DNA of 64,000 nucleotides from Ulvibacterium sp965228935 (lineage in GTDB: Bacteria; Bacteroidota; Bacteroidia; Flavobacteriales; Flavobacteriaceae), in contig NZ_OZ245846.1 of NCBI RefSeq assembly GCF_965228935.1, positions 744,001-808,000 on the forward strand, written 5' to 3'. This document shows, in pieces, positions 43,366 through 53,531 of the stretch. Below the pieces are notes generated by a model. The model was not told the origin of the DNA. It saw nothing but the letters and a program-made list of their open reading frames with translations, and did no database searches. Position 1 is the stretch's first letter, and every line of letters starts with the position of its first letter. The translations under genes and the position numbers were made by a program.

Positions 43366-44631
43366 ATGAGCAGGGACAAACTCCAAAATCGGATTCCATC
43401 TATCCGGATTACTTTCTGGATTATTTTCATCCTGTCATCGGGAATATACCTTTATTTTAAGATACCTTCATCAATAAAATCCAATTACTACGATATAGAA
43501 CCACTAGCTTCCCATTCCAGTGGGGAAAACTACGTGGGTTCGGAGGTATGTAAGGAATGTCATGCGGATTTATATACCTCCCATTTGGAAACTGCCCATT
43601 ACCATAGTTCATCCTTGGCCAATCCCGGTTCTGTAAAAGGGAGCTTTGAGAAAGATAAAAACCTATACCGATTAAACGATAGTATTCGATTCAATATGCT
43701 TTTGGAAGATTCAGAAATGTATCAAGAGGCCTGGAATACAAATTCCCAAGAAAAAATCTCCAAGTCCAAAATTGATATGGCTATCGGTTCGGGAACCAAG
43801 GGACAATCCTATCTATCCTGGGAAAACGATAAGCTATATCAGCTACAAATATCCTATTTCACCCCAACCGATAGTTGGACCAATAGTCCCGGTATCCCAA
43901 TGGAACTGATGGAACAACGCCGTCCAGCAAATGCCAAATGTTTGGAATGCCATACCACCTATGCAAAAAGCACGGCTCTCTACGGTATGGGCAATTCCTA
44001 TGACAAATCCCAAATTGTTTATGGTATTGATTGTGAACGTTGCCACGGACCAGCAGAAAAACATGTAACTTTTCACAAAAAAAATCCCAATTTGGGTGAA
44101 GCCGGGCATATTGCAAAACATGATACGCTATCCCGACAACAACGTTTAGATGCCTGCGCACTGTGCCATTCAGGAGTTAGAATGGATATACAACCTGCCT
44201 TTCTCTTTTTGACCGGGGATAAGCTAACTGAGTACTCACTTCCGGATTCGAAAGCAAAAGATTTGAATGAGGTGGATGTACATGGCAACCAGTATGACCT
44301 TTTAAGGGCCAGTACATGCTTTAAGCGGACAGCGGGCATGGACTGCGCTAGCTGTCATAATCCCCATAAGAATGAAAGAGGGGATTCCGTATCCTTTAAC
44401 GCAAAATGTATGGAGTGTCACTCCAAGAACTCGGTTTTATGCAATGTTGACCCCTCGCTTTCCCTTCAGAAGAATACAAATTGTATTGCTTGCCACATGC
44501 CGCTTATTCCCTCCAAATCAATGTTTATGCAAATAGGCCTGGATAGTCTTAAGGTTCCAGTAAATGTGCGTACACATTTAATCGATATCTATGCTCAATC
44601 CGGGGCTGAAAAGGTAGACGTAAAAATGTAA
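43366..44631 (+). CDS. Membrane-anchored seven-haem cytochrome c (cytochrome c554-like)
   Basis: The 421-residue protein has an N-terminal transmembrane anchor at about 13-30 and seven CXXCH sites in order: CKECH (about 62), CLECH, CERCH, CALCH, CASCH, CMECH and CIACH, several with nearby His ligands. It resembles tetra- to octahaem c554/multihaem electron carriers of marine bacteria. Its likely role is electron transfer outside the inner membrane. The next gene, 139 bp downstream, encodes an FG-GAP/UnbV lipoprotein, a frequent neighbour of such cytochromes. No nitrite- or sulfite-reductase active-site features were recognised. Confidence 0.87.
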   Translation: MSRDKLQNRIPSIRITFWIIFILSSGIYLYFKIPSSIKSNYYDIEPLASHSSGENYVGSEVCKECHADLYTSHLETAHYHSSSLANPGSVKGSFEKDKNLYRLNDSIRFNMLLEDSEMYQEAWNTNSQEKISKSKIDMAIGSGTKGQSYLSWENDKLYQLQISYFTPTDSWTNSPGIPMELMEQRRPANAKCLECHTTYAKSTALYGMGNSYDKSQIVYGIDCERCHGPAEKHVTFHKKNPNLGEAGHIAKHDTLSRQQRLDACALCHSGVRMDIQPAFLFLTGDKLTEYSLPDSKAKDLNEVDVHGNQYDLLRASTCFKRTAGMDCASCHNPHKNERGDSVSFNAKCMECHSKNSVLCNVDPSLSLQKNTNCIACHMPLIPSKSMFMQIGLDSLKVPVNVRTHLIDIYAQSGAEKVDVKM

Positions 44632-44770
44632 AGAACTACTCGCTTATCCCGTATTTTTTGTTTGATCCAAACCTGATTTTTAACTTTCGCAAATGATTAG
44701 AAAACCCACGGGTATTGCCTTTTTCACGTTACAAATTCAGTACCTTAGAGACTGCAAAAAAATATTGCAT

Positions 44771-47700
44771 ATGTTTAAAAACGTATTGGGTGTATTGTTC
44801 CTTTTTTTATTGTCTTTGGGATGTTCCAAAAATCAAGACCGGCAAAAAAGATTCGTTCATCTGAATCCCACCGTCACTGGTATAACCTTCGCCAATCAAA
44901 TTACCGAGAATGATAGCATTAATGTGGTAAACTTTCAATATTGCTATAATGGAGGCGGAGTGGGTATTGGCGATTTTGACCAAAATGGATTGCCCGATAT
45001 TGTATTTTCCGGAAACCAGGTTTCCTCAAGAATCTATTTGAATCAAGGTAGCCTAACCTTTACGGATGTTTCGGAAGAGGCAAATTTTGAAACCTCTTCC
45101 TGGGTGACCGGAGTGTCCATAGTAGACATTAATTCCGATGGGCTGGACGACATCTATCTCAATGTTGGTGGTGCGGATTGCCGTAATGATTGCAACAATC
45201 TACTATTTATAAATCAAGGGGTAAGGGCCAATGGGATTCCTACCTTTACCGAAGAGGCCGAGGCCTATGGGTTGGATGATGGTAATTATTCGCAACAAGC
45301 CGTGTTCTTTGACTTTGACCATGATGGGGACCTGGATGTTTATATAGCGCATAACGGCAACTCTAATATAGATAAGAACAACCCATTTCCGAAACGGTAC
45401 CTACCCCCCCATTTAAAGGATTTCCTTCTCAGAAATGATACCAAACCAGGTATTCCGCATCCGGTATTCACCAATGTTTCCGACAGTGTGGGTATTACAC
45501 ATAGTGGATTTAGTCTAGGCTTGGGCATAAACGATTTTAACAAGGATGGGTTAACGGACATTTATGTGGCCAACGATTTCATTACGGAGGATCTCCTCTA
45601 TATTCAGCAGGTTCATCCAGATAGCGCCATGCCCTTTTTCCTGGAAAAGAGCAAGGAATTTCTCGGTCATGAAACCTATAACTCCATGGGTATGGATTTC
45701 AACGACCTGAACAATGACACCCGTCCGGATATTCTGGTGGTGGATATGTTGCCGAAGGACTATGAACGGCACAAGAAAATGCTGGGTATGATGAATTATG
45801 AAAAATACTTGCTTTCCCTAAAAAACGATTATAGTGCCCAGTTTGTTCGTAATTCCTTACAGATGAACAACGGCCAATTAAACGGGAAACCCATCAAATC
45901 CAGTGAAATTGGTTTTCTCAAGGGAATCGCCAGTACGGATTGGAGTTGGGCGCCCCTAATGTTGGATCTGGACAACGATTCGGACAAGGACTTATATATC
46001 TCCAACGGTTATGTTAAGGATGTGGCGGACTTGGACTATATCAATTATTCCGGTTTAAACAATATGTTCGGTACCACGGAAGAACGTATGGCCAAGCAAA
46101 TCGAGTTTGCCAATAATCTGGATAGTATATATCTACCCAATTTCATGTATGAAAATAAGGGGTCGGCGGGTTTTTCCGATGTTTCCGCCAGTTGGATCGC
46201 CGAAAGACCTTCCTATTCCAATGGGGTAGCCTATGCCGATTTGGATGGTGACGGGGATTTGGATTTGGTAATCAACAATATCAATGAACCGGCCTTTGTA
46301 TTGGAAAATAGGACTTCGGATGATTCCGAAACGCATTTTCTACGGTTACGGTTAAAGGGCCACGAACAGAATACCCATGGTATCGGATCCCGAGTAACCC
46401 TTTGGAACCAAGGCCGGACCCAATATCAATTTCAATCGGTTATCCGTGGATATTTATCTTCCATGGAACCTGTTTTGCACTTTGGGGTAAGGGACACCAG
46501 TATAGACTCCCTACAAATCGTATGGCCCAATGGGAAAGCCCAAATGATGCGAAATCTAAAGGCCGACCAAACGTTGACCCTCAATAGTAAAAGTGCGGAG
46601 GCGGACCCCGTTCCGAATAAAGAAAGTGAGACTTTGTTTAAAACCGGCGAAGTTCTACTGGAGTATACCCATTCCGAAAATAGTTTTAATGAATTTGACC
46701 GGCAACGCTTGCTTGTGCGCCAGTACTCCCAACAGGGACCCTGTATAGCTGTTGGAAATTTGGACGGAAAACCTGGAGATGAATTGTTTATAGGAGGTAG
46801 CAGTGGACAGTCCGGAACCATTTGGTCCCAGGATAAATCGGGCACGTACCAGTTAATTCAGGAATTGGATTCTCCATATGAGGATTCCGATGCCGCTTTT
46901 GTGGATATTGATGGGGATGGTGATTTGGATCTTTACGTCGCCAGCGGGGGTACCGAATTTGGACAGGTTTCCGAAAACTATAAGGATCGATTATATCTGA
47001 ACAATGGCCAAGGTCAACTGGAAAAGACCAAAGAATGGCTTCCTGAAGTTCTGGAGAGTACCCATTGCGTTAGACCGTTTGATTTTGACCATGACGGGGA
47101 CATGGACTTCTTTGTGGGATCAAGAAATGTTCCCGATACCTATCCGGAAACTCCAAAGAGCCGTTTGTTGATCAATGAAAATGGGACATTGGTAGAGGCC
47201 AAGAATACACCCATCTCAGAGGTTGGTATGGTTACCGATGCCCAATGGGTAGATGTTGATGGAGATTCTTGGGAAGATCTGATCTTGGTAGGCGAATGGA
47301 TGCCCATTACCCTATTTAAAAATAATAAGGGCGATTTAAGTCCAATGGACGCCTCCTTTTCCAATGAAAAAGGCATTTCAATCAATACGGCCGGGTGGTG
47401 GAACTGTGTTGTCCCGGCCGATTTTGACAAAGATGGGGATATGGATTTTTTATTGGGCAATCAAGGGTTAAATGGGTTTATGAATCCTACACAAGATAGA
47501 CCACTTTATATGTACAACGGGGATTTTGACCAAAACGGAAGCCCTGATCCCATTCTGGCGCAATACTTTGATACCGAAAACGGGCCTCGACTATTGCCCA
47601 TTCATTCACGGGATGATATTGTAGCACAATTGGTCAGTCTAAAAAAAAGGTATCTTACCTATGATGCCTTTGTAGAGGTAGATTTTGCCACGCTGTTGAA

Positions 47701-48109
47701 CATTACCGATCTTGAAGAGGAAACCCTGCAGGCTTATGCATTTCAGAGCAGTTATATGGAGAATTTAGGAAACGGTTCCTTTGTATTGCACCCGCTTCCG
47801 GGAATTTGCCAAATTGCTCCCATTAATGACATCTTGGTAGATGATTTTAATAAGGACGGACAGCTTGATGCACTCTTGGTAGGAAACGATTTTTCAGCGG
47901 AAACCCTTTATGGAAAGTCCGATGCCCTTACCGGACTGTTCTTAAAGGGGGACAAGAATCATGGTTTCATCCCCATTTTAAGTTCCGATTCTGGCTTTTA
48001 TGTTCCGGGGCAATCCCATCATTTGGAGCAATTTATAGATAATGAGGGACAACCTTGGATCATAGCCACTCAGAACAATGAAAAAGTAAAGATGTTTTCT
48101 TGGAAGTAA
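44771..48109 (+). CDS. Large FG-GAP/VCBS and ASPIC/UnbV repeat lipoprotein
   Basis: Starting at the ATG at 44771 gives a lipoprotein signal (LFLFLLSLGC) and 1112 residues. At least ten calcium-binding blade motifs of the D-x-(D/N)-x-D-G type are visible, for example DFDQNGLPDI, DINSDGLDDI, DFDHDGDLDV, DLDGDGDLDL, DIDGDGDLDL, DFDHDGDMDF and DFDKDGDMDF. Between the two propeller halves lies an ASPIC/UnbV domain (GSRVTLWNQGR to LQIVWPNGKAQ, about residues 565-620). These proteins are abundant near SusCD pairs in marine Bacteroidota and are thought to be surface binding or assembly factors, function unproven. It converges on the SusCD pair. Confidence 0.9.
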   Translation: MFKNVLGVLFLFLLSLGCSKNQDRQKRFVHLNPTVTGITFANQITENDSINVVNFQYCYNGGGVGIGDFDQNGLPDIVFSGNQVSSRIYLNQGSLTFTDVSEEANFETSSWVTGVSIVDINSDGLDDIYLNVGGADCRNDCNNLLFINQGVRANGIPTFTEEAEAYGLDDGNYSQQAVFFDFDHDGDLDVYIAHNGNSNIDKNNPFPKRYLPPHLKDFLLRNDTKPGIPHPVFTNVSDSVGITHSGFSLGLGINDFNKDGLTDIYVANDFITEDLLYIQQVHPDSAMPFFLEKSKEFLGHETYNSMGMDFNDLNNDTRPDILVVDMLPKDYERHKKMLGMMNYEKYLLSLKNDYSAQFVRNSLQMNNGQLNGKPIKSSEIGFLKGIASTDWSWAPLMLDLDNDSDKDLYISNGYVKDVADLDYINYSGLNNMFGTTEERMAKQIEFANNLDSIYLPNFMYENKGSAGFSDVSASWIAERPSYSNGVAYADLDGDGDLDLVINNINEPAFVLENRTSDDSETHFLRLRLKGHEQNTHGIGSRVTLWNQGRTQYQFQSVIRGYLSSMEPVLHFGVRDTSIDSLQIVWPNGKAQMMRNLKADQTLTLNSKSAEADPVPNKESETLFKTGEVLLEYTHSENSFNEFDRQRLLVRQYSQQGPCIAVGNLDGKPGDELFIGGSSGQSGTIWSQDKSGTYQLIQELDSPYEDSDAAFVDIDGDGDLDLYVASGGTEFGQVSENYKDRLYLNNGQGQLEKTKEWLPEVLESTHCVRPFDFDHDGDMDFFVGSRNVPDTYPETPKSRLLINENGTLVEAKNTPISEVGMVTDAQWVDVDGDSWEDLILVGEWMPITLFKNNKGDLSPMDASFSNEKGISINTAGWWNCVVPADFDKDGDMDFLLGNQGLNGFMNPTQDRPLYMYNGDFDQNGSPDPILAQYFDTENGPRLLPIHSRDDIVAQLVSLKKRYLTYDAFVEVDFATLLNITDLEEETLQAYAFQSSYMENLGNGSFVLHPLPGICQIAPINDILVDDFNKDGQLDALLVGNDFSAETLYGKSDALTGLFLKGDKNHGFIPILSSDSGFYVPGQSHHLEQFIDNEGQPWIIATQNNEKVKMFSWK

Positions 48110-48336
48110 CATTATTCAAAGTAATGAAAAAATCACCTTTGCAATTTGTCTTTCGCGAAACCAATTTCTTTTAGTACTAAGTTTTTACAGAACAAAATGA
48201 ATCAGGGAAACGCTTGAAAGAGCTATTCGGGAGAATAAATTTACCCGTCTTATCGCATAAGGCTTTGTATTCCAATACTAAAGGCAAAACGCCATTCCGT
48301 AATATTGGGAAATTACCGGCACAAGTTGTGAATTCC
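48110..48336. other. Convergent spacer without recognisable gene
   Basis: I see no supported gene here. A plus-strand frame starting near 48214 runs through the susD terminator into antisense susD sequence and is not credible. Confidence 0.6.
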
Positions 48337-48372
48337 AAAAAAAGAGAGGATAATAGAACCTATTACCCTCTC
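48337..48372 (-). terminator. Intrinsic terminator of the susCD unit
   Basis: On the minus strand a 13-bp stem (GAGAGGGTAATAG with CTATTATCCTCTC, one G-U pair) with a 3-nt loop is followed by seven T residues. It begins 38 bp after the susD stop. On the plus strand the G-U becomes an A-C mismatch and no strong T tract follows, so the site is directional. Confidence 0.9.
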
Positions 48373-48409
48373 AAATCACTTAAAATAAAACTAACTCAAA
48401 AAATTCTCA

Positions 48410-49954
48410 TTAATATCCGGGATTTTGATCGGCATTTGTCAAGTCCGGATTACCATCAATTTCGTTTTGTGGAATAGGTAGAAATTCATGCTTGCCGGTT
48501 TGGTAGTTCTCCAAAACCTGGGATGCCAAGCCCCACCTTTGCAGGTCAAAGTAGCGCACCTGTTCACCTGCCAACTCCACGGCGCGTTCATGCACTATGG
48601 CATCAAAAACCTGTTGTTGCGAACCCACGGGATATCCCCTGGAATCCATCTCCGCTGTACCATAATTAGGCATGCCAACCCTATCCCTAACTTGATTAAG
48701 TAAGGAAATTGCCGCTGCTTGGTTCCCCAATTCATTCTCTGCCTCGGCCCACATTAATAAGACATCAGCATAACGTATTACCCTGAAGTTGATACCACTA
48801 TATTCAAATCCATCCGTAGTACGCGTATCCAAATTTTGATATTTTCGCCATGCCGGTGAGGCAATTGTAAACACCAAAGGGAGATTCCCATCTTCATCCG
48901 GGTCACCAAAGGCCACAGGGCCGTCAATGGGCAATTCTGAACCTGGAGGGAAGGTTTCCCCCCCAAAGACACTACCATCACTGTAGAAATAGGCATCAAA
49001 GCGTGGGTCATCATCCTCATACTCATCCAATAAAGTTGGCCTAACGATGATATTGGCAAAATTCAGAGGGGAATACTCAATACCGCGGAAGGTGCTTTCA
49101 CGTACCCCACGTCCACCAGCATTCCATTGGTCCCCGCCAATTTCTTGGCTGTAGTTTACCTCAAATATGGATTCCGAATTGAATTCTCCAGCAATATTCC
49201 CGTTGTCTCGAGGCTCGACACCTACTATGGTATAGCCCTGGATAGCCTCAAACTCGGCCTTAGCCTCTGCCCATTGCCCCCGGAATAGGTGCGCTTTTCC
49301 CTTAAGGGCTTGCGCTGCACCTCTTGTGGCCCTTCCTTGGGGAGTGCTGCCCACTTCGGGCAAATTGGCCACCGCAAAGGTCAGATCCTCAAAGATAAGA
49401 TTGTATACTTCTTCTTGTGTGGATTTTGGTACCCCTCCAGTTTCAGAGGCAACTGTTGAAGTTGGGCGTGGAATACCTCCCCAAAGATTGGTCAATTTAA
49501 AGTAATACAACGCCCTTAAAAAGCGTACTTCACCCAAACGTTGATTAATTTCACTTTCCGGCACGTTCTGTATCAATCCTTCCTCTGCAGCCTCAATGAC
49601 AAAATTACAACTATTGACTCCTCTATAAGCCGACTCCCAAAACCTAAAGAATTCAGCTAGCGAAGGATCAAAAGTATAGTCCATAAAAGATTTTAACCCT
49701 CCCTGAAGGGCATCCGTACCCAAATTCTCCTGGGATAAATTATCGAATAGGAAAAACGCGATACGACCGTACATCCCTTGGGTCTGCAAAAACGAATACG
49801 CTCCATTTACCGCGGATTGGAGCTCCCCGGAATTCTGGAAAAAGGTCTCGGGAACAATTACATTCGGATCTAGAAGTTCCAACTCCTCCTCCTTACAACT
49901 CACCATACTCAGGAATATCGCTGCAAATGTTAAAATGATTTTCTTTGTCTTCAT
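48410..49954 (-). CDS. SusD/RagB-family outer-membrane lipoprotein
   Basis: The 514-residue protein has a lipoprotein signal (FLSMVSCKEE) and SusD features: DPNVIVPETFFQNSGELQSAVNGAY at the N-terminus (not all conserved), the TPR region with EVRFLRALYYFKLTNLWGG at about 141-159, and a C-terminal ending in LPIPQNEIDGNP. It caps the adjacent SusC barrel and binds the glycan delivered to it. Its gene is 10 bp downstream of susC, followed by a strong terminator. Linkage to araBDA suggests an arabinose-containing ligand. Confidence 0.95.
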   Translation of the reverse strand: MKTKKIILTFAAIFLSMVSCKEEELELLDPNVIVPETFFQNSGELQSAVNGAYSFLQTQGMYGRIAFFLFDNLSQENLGTDALQGGLKSFMDYTFDPSLAEFFRFWESAYRGVNSCNFVIEAAEEGLIQNVPESEINQRLGEVRFLRALYYFKLTNLWGGIPRPTSTVASETGGVPKSTQEEVYNLIFEDLTFAVANLPEVGSTPQGRATRGAAQALKGKAHLFRGQWAEAKAEFEAIQGYTIVGVEPRDNGNIAGEFNSESIFEVNYSQEIGGDQWNAGGRGVRESTFRGIEYSPLNFANIIVRPTLLDEYEDDDPRFDAYFYSDGSVFGGETFPPGSELPIDGPVAFGDPDEDGNLPLVFTIASPAWRKYQNLDTRTTDGFEYSGINFRVIRYADVLLMWAEAENELGNQAAAISLLNQVRDRVGMPNYGTAEMDSRGYPVGSQQQVFDAIVHERAVELAGEQVRYFDLQRWGLASQVLENYQTGKHEFLPIPQNEIDGNPDLTNADQNPGY

Positions 49955-49964
49955 CTCTATTTTT

Positions 49965-52900
49965 TTAAAAATCTATTTGTAGTCCTGCTAAAACGGTTCT
50001 TGGCTGTGGGAAACGGCCCTGATCCAATCCAATGGAGTTAACATCAGTGCCATTATCTAAAACTGGTACAATTTCAGGGTCATAACCCGAATAGTCCGTG
50101 AAGGTAATTAAATTCTGACCGCTTATATAAAACCGCAATCTACTAATGGAACCATTGGCAAAGTTGCTCAACACTTTACTTGGTAAGGTATAGCCAAGGG
50201 TCATCTGCCGTACCCGGGTATAAGAGCCATCCTCTATAAACCGGTCGGATACCTGCTCATTCCCTGTAAATCCAGGGGTAGCCTTGGGAATGGTTTGGGA
50301 GGGATTGGTCGGCGACCACCGATCCAAGACTACCGTACTCATATTAAACAGCCGTGCCTGTTGTTCCAAGGTAAGTCGAAAACCATTATAAATATCCCTA
50401 CCATACTCCCCAACTATGAAAACGGAGAAATCCAAGTTTTTATATTTAAAATTGAGGTCCGCCCCTAATTGCAGATCCGGATTGGGATTACCGATAACCA
50501 CCCGATCATCCGCATTAATCTCCCCATCATTGTTGGTGTCCACATACCGGATATTACCGGGCTCGGCATTGTTTTGGGTCGCATGGGCATCTACCTCGGC
50601 CTGGTTTTGGAAAATACCATCGGTCCTCAATCCGAAGAAATGGAAGGGCACCTCCCCTTCGGTAAGGCGGGTATGGAACTGCTGGAACCAGCTCCCCTGA
50701 AAAATGGCATCCACACTACCTAAAGAAGTGACTTCCTGGCTTAGGGTGGCAAAGGCATTTAAGTTGGCCCCCCAGGTGAAATCCCCTTCCAAGTCCTTAT
50801 AGCCTATGGTAAATTCCAAACCTGTGCTTTCGGTTCCACCTACGTTTCGGAATTGAGTGGCATCTGTGGCTCCCAAAGAACTGGGAAGCGGCACACTAAC
50901 CAAGAGTCCATCACTTTCATTTCTGAAGTACTCTCCGGTTATAGTCAAGGCATTATTGAAGAAGGCCACATCCGCACCGATGTTCAAGGAGGTCAATTCC
51001 TCCCATTGCAATTGCTCATTGGGTATCCTCGCCGGCCGTGTACCACTGACCAAGGTACCATCGATTACATAGTTAAAATCGGTCAACAACCCAGTCTGAA
51101 ACTGATAATTTCCAATATTGTTGTTCCCGGTGACTCCCCAACTCGCCCTAAGCTTCAAGGCGGATAGATCTTCACTATCCTGTAGGAAGGGGAGATTCGC
51201 CAAATTCACCGCTCCAGATACCGAGGGGAAATAGCCCCACTGATTCCCTGGTGCGAACCGTGAAGATCCATCCGCCCTCAAGGTACCGCTTAAAAAGAAC
51301 GTACGATCAAAATCATAACCAATCCTTCCAAAAACAGAATGCAGATTATTCTCAAATTCGGAACTGGTCAAGTTCTCCACCTCATTGGGATTGAGGTTCT
51401 GTACATTATCGGTCAAGGGATTAATGGTAAAGGCATCAATCCGATCAAAGATTGTTCTGTTACGCTCATATCCCGCCAAGACATCCAAATTATGCTTTTC
51501 GTTAATGGTGGTATTGTATGTAAGCGTATTGGTGACAACCGTACTTAGATTTCTTCGTCTATTGTCCCGAGTCTCCGAGAACAATCGTGTTCTGGAACCC
51601 GTGGGAATGGAAGGTTCAAAATTATCCTGATTGGTAAAGGCATGGTCCAAACCAATGGTCAATTTATAGGTTAGGCCCGGTATGATTTCATAACTACCGA
51701 AAACCGATCCGACTATACTGGTCTGGGTTTCCAAAAATTCTCCATTTTCCCTAAGCCGTACTGGGTTTTCAATGTCCTGGCCGTTAAAAGAAGTGGTAAT
51801 TTCCGAATAGAAATTGGTCTCCTCGTCAAAAACAGGTCGGGTGGGGTCAAAACGAGTGGCATTGCCCAAAATAGTGCCCCCATCACCTCCAAATCTTCTG
51901 GATATCCCCAAGTTTAAGGTTTGCCCCATGGTAATCTTATCGCTTAGGTCTATGGTGGTATTCAGCCCAACGGAATACCGGTCAAATCGGGATTCTATCA
52001 AAGCTCCTTCTTGATTCAAGTACCCAATACGAACACTATAGGTAGCATTTTCGCTACCTCCGGAGGCTTCAATATCATAGTTTTGCCATAGCCCTGTCCT
52101 TAAGATTTCATCCTGATAATCCGTACTCACATTGGGATCAAAATTACCGGGCTGTAATCCAGGATAAATTTGATTTCCAGGCTCCACCGGATCGGCATCA
52201 TATGCTTCTGAGGCATATTGCCGGTATTGATCGGCATTAAGCACGTCCAAGGTCTTTGGAATGGTGGACAGACCCGCATACGTACGTGCGCTGAAACTCG
52301 TCCTTCCCTTTTTACCCCCTTTGGTCTTGATCAAAACAACCCCGTTGGAGGCCCTGGATCCGTAAATGGCGGCACTGGAGGCATCCTTTAGTATATCCAC
52401 CGACTCAATGGCCTCTGCAGGTATGTTGTTCAAGTTAGTTGTAGGCACCCCATCCACAATAAACAAGGGTTGGTTGTTTCCAAAGGTTCCCAGTCCCCTA
52501 ATCGTCACCAATGGAGCCGCTCCGGGAGTACCTCTATTGGTCACTTGTACCCCTGCGGCCCTTCCTTGGAGCGCTTGTTCCACACCAATGGCCGGGGTTT
52601 CCACTAGATCTTCACTGGTTACGGAGGAAATGGCATTCGTAACAGAAACCCTGCTTTGGGTACCGTATCCCACGAGTACCACTTCATCCAATTGGCTGGC
52701 ATCTTCCTGAAGTGTCACGTTAATGGTGCTTTGTCCATTTACCGGAATTTCTTGGGTAGCATATCCTATATAGCTAACTACCAAGGTGGCACCACTATCC
52801 ACGTTTATGGTGTAGTTACCGTCAAAATCGGTTTGGGTACCATTGGTGGTGCCCTTTTCCACAATACTTGCGCCAGGCAATGGTGCTCCTGTATCATCCG

Positions 52901-53081
52901 TTATCGTACCGCTTACGGATGATTGAAATACTGTAGTTTTAGAATCGTCAAAATTTTCTGTCTCGCTGGCCAAGGCCGCCTGAAAGCCTAAAAAAAGCAG
53001 TAGGGACAACAGCCCCGACTTAAGAAAATCATGATTTCTCGCCTGTGGCCATAAAAAATGTTTTTTGAGTTTTTGCGTCAT
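49965..53081 (-). CDS. SusC/RagA-family TonB-dependent outer-membrane transporter
   Basis: The 1038-residue protein is complete: signal peptide to about residue 39 (QAALA), a carboxypeptidase-like regulatory domain at about 54-130 (VSGTITDDTGAPLPGASIVEKG), and the TonB-box/plug start DEVVLVGYGTQ. The plug follows with the YGSRASNGVVLIKTKGG motif at about 245-261, and a 22-strand-type barrel ends in an aromatic residue (LQIDF). It imports oligosaccharides with SusD using TonB energy. It lies 450 bp downstream of the araA stop, so it may be co-regulated but has its own leader. No glycoside hydrolase gene is adjacent. Confidence 0.95.
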   Translation of the reverse strand: MTQKLKKHFLWPQARNHDFLKSGLLSLLLFLGFQAALASETENFDDSKTTVFQSSVSGTITDDTGAPLPGASIVEKGTTNGTQTDFDGNYTINVDSGATLVVSYIGYATQEIPVNGQSTINVTLQEDASQLDEVVLVGYGTQSRVSVTNAISSVTSEDLVETPAIGVEQALQGRAAGVQVTNRGTPGAAPLVTIRGLGTFGNNQPLFIVDGVPTTNLNNIPAEAIESVDILKDASSAAIYGSRASNGVVLIKTKGGKKGRTSFSARTYAGLSTIPKTLDVLNADQYRQYASEAYDADPVEPGNQIYPGLQPGNFDPNVSTDYQDEILRTGLWQNYDIEASGGSENATYSVRIGYLNQEGALIESRFDRYSVGLNTTIDLSDKITMGQTLNLGISRRFGGDGGTILGNATRFDPTRPVFDEETNFYSEITTSFNGQDIENPVRLRENGEFLETQTSIVGSVFGSYEIIPGLTYKLTIGLDHAFTNQDNFEPSIPTGSRTRLFSETRDNRRRNLSTVVTNTLTYNTTINEKHNLDVLAGYERNRTIFDRIDAFTINPLTDNVQNLNPNEVENLTSSEFENNLHSVFGRIGYDFDRTFFLSGTLRADGSSRFAPGNQWGYFPSVSGAVNLANLPFLQDSEDLSALKLRASWGVTGNNNIGNYQFQTGLLTDFNYVIDGTLVSGTRPARIPNEQLQWEELTSLNIGADVAFFNNALTITGEYFRNESDGLLVSVPLPSSLGATDATQFRNVGGTESTGLEFTIGYKDLEGDFTWGANLNAFATLSQEVTSLGSVDAIFQGSWFQQFHTRLTEGEVPFHFFGLRTDGIFQNQAEVDAHATQNNAEPGNIRYVDTNNDGEINADDRVVIGNPNPDLQLGADLNFKYKNLDFSVFIVGEYGRDIYNGFRLTLEQQARLFNMSTVVLDRWSPTNPSQTIPKATPGFTGNEQVSDRFIEDGSYTRVRQMTLGYTLPSKVLSNFANGSISRLRFYISGQNLITFTDYSGYDPEIVPVLDNGTDVNSIGLDQGRFPQPRTVLAGLQIDF

Positions 53082-53531
53082 AATAGTTGAGTTGTTGAGT
53101 TAATTAAAACCTATTCATTCCGAGGGGCCAAAAGGCATTCCAGAATTGAATTCTCCTGATTTTTAAAATTAAAGTAAAAAGTGTTTTTGGATTTCTTGTA
53201 TTTTGTCAATTGCGAATCATAAAATTACAGATCCTATTTATTAAAATATCCGCTAAATTGGATTTATTTTTTTATATATATCCTATTTTGAGAAATGATT
53301 TCATGTTTTAGGTTATTTCCAAGGTGAGAAAAATTCCCATTATTTTACATCATACCATATTCATATTATTGCATTTTAATACCTAGGTATATGCAAATGC
53401 ACTCCATGGGTTGAGCCAAAGCATTTTCCCAGTGGTGTTTTAGAAATTGCTTCCAAACCTAATTTGAATGAAATTGGAGGTAAACGGGTGATTACAAGTA
53501 GTTATCCCAAATTGGATGCACTTATCGTAGG
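53082..53531. other. Leader/spacer between araA and susC
   Basis: The 450 bp are A+T-rich with no supported gene. They must hold the susC promoter and 5' leader on the minus strand. The best-defined element is a palindrome at 53379-53390. A TAGGTTTG (53461 to 53454, minus strand) fits the Bacteroidota -7 consensus, but no TTG is found at the expected upstream spacing, so I do not call it a promoter. Confidence 0.5.
53379..53390. promoter_or_regulatory. Palindrome ATACCTAGGTAT, candidate operator upstream of susCD
   Basis: The 12 bases are self-complementary and are flanked asymmetrically by GCATTT (53371-53376) and AAATGC (53395-53400), giving a longer imperfect inverted repeat. It sits about 300 bp upstream of the susC start in a gene-free leader. 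The arabinose genes have no regulator in this window, so the protein that would bind it is unknown. Confidence 0.35.

Noticed and set aside
48214..48477. 87-codon plus-strand frame between the UnbV gene and susD
   Set aside because: It crosses the strong susD terminator and continues antisense into the susD 3' end.
53454..53461. TAGGTTTG as the -7 element of a susC promoter
   Set aside because: It fits TAnnTTTG on the minus strand, but no TTG lies 19-21 bases upstream and the distance to susC is over 370 bp.
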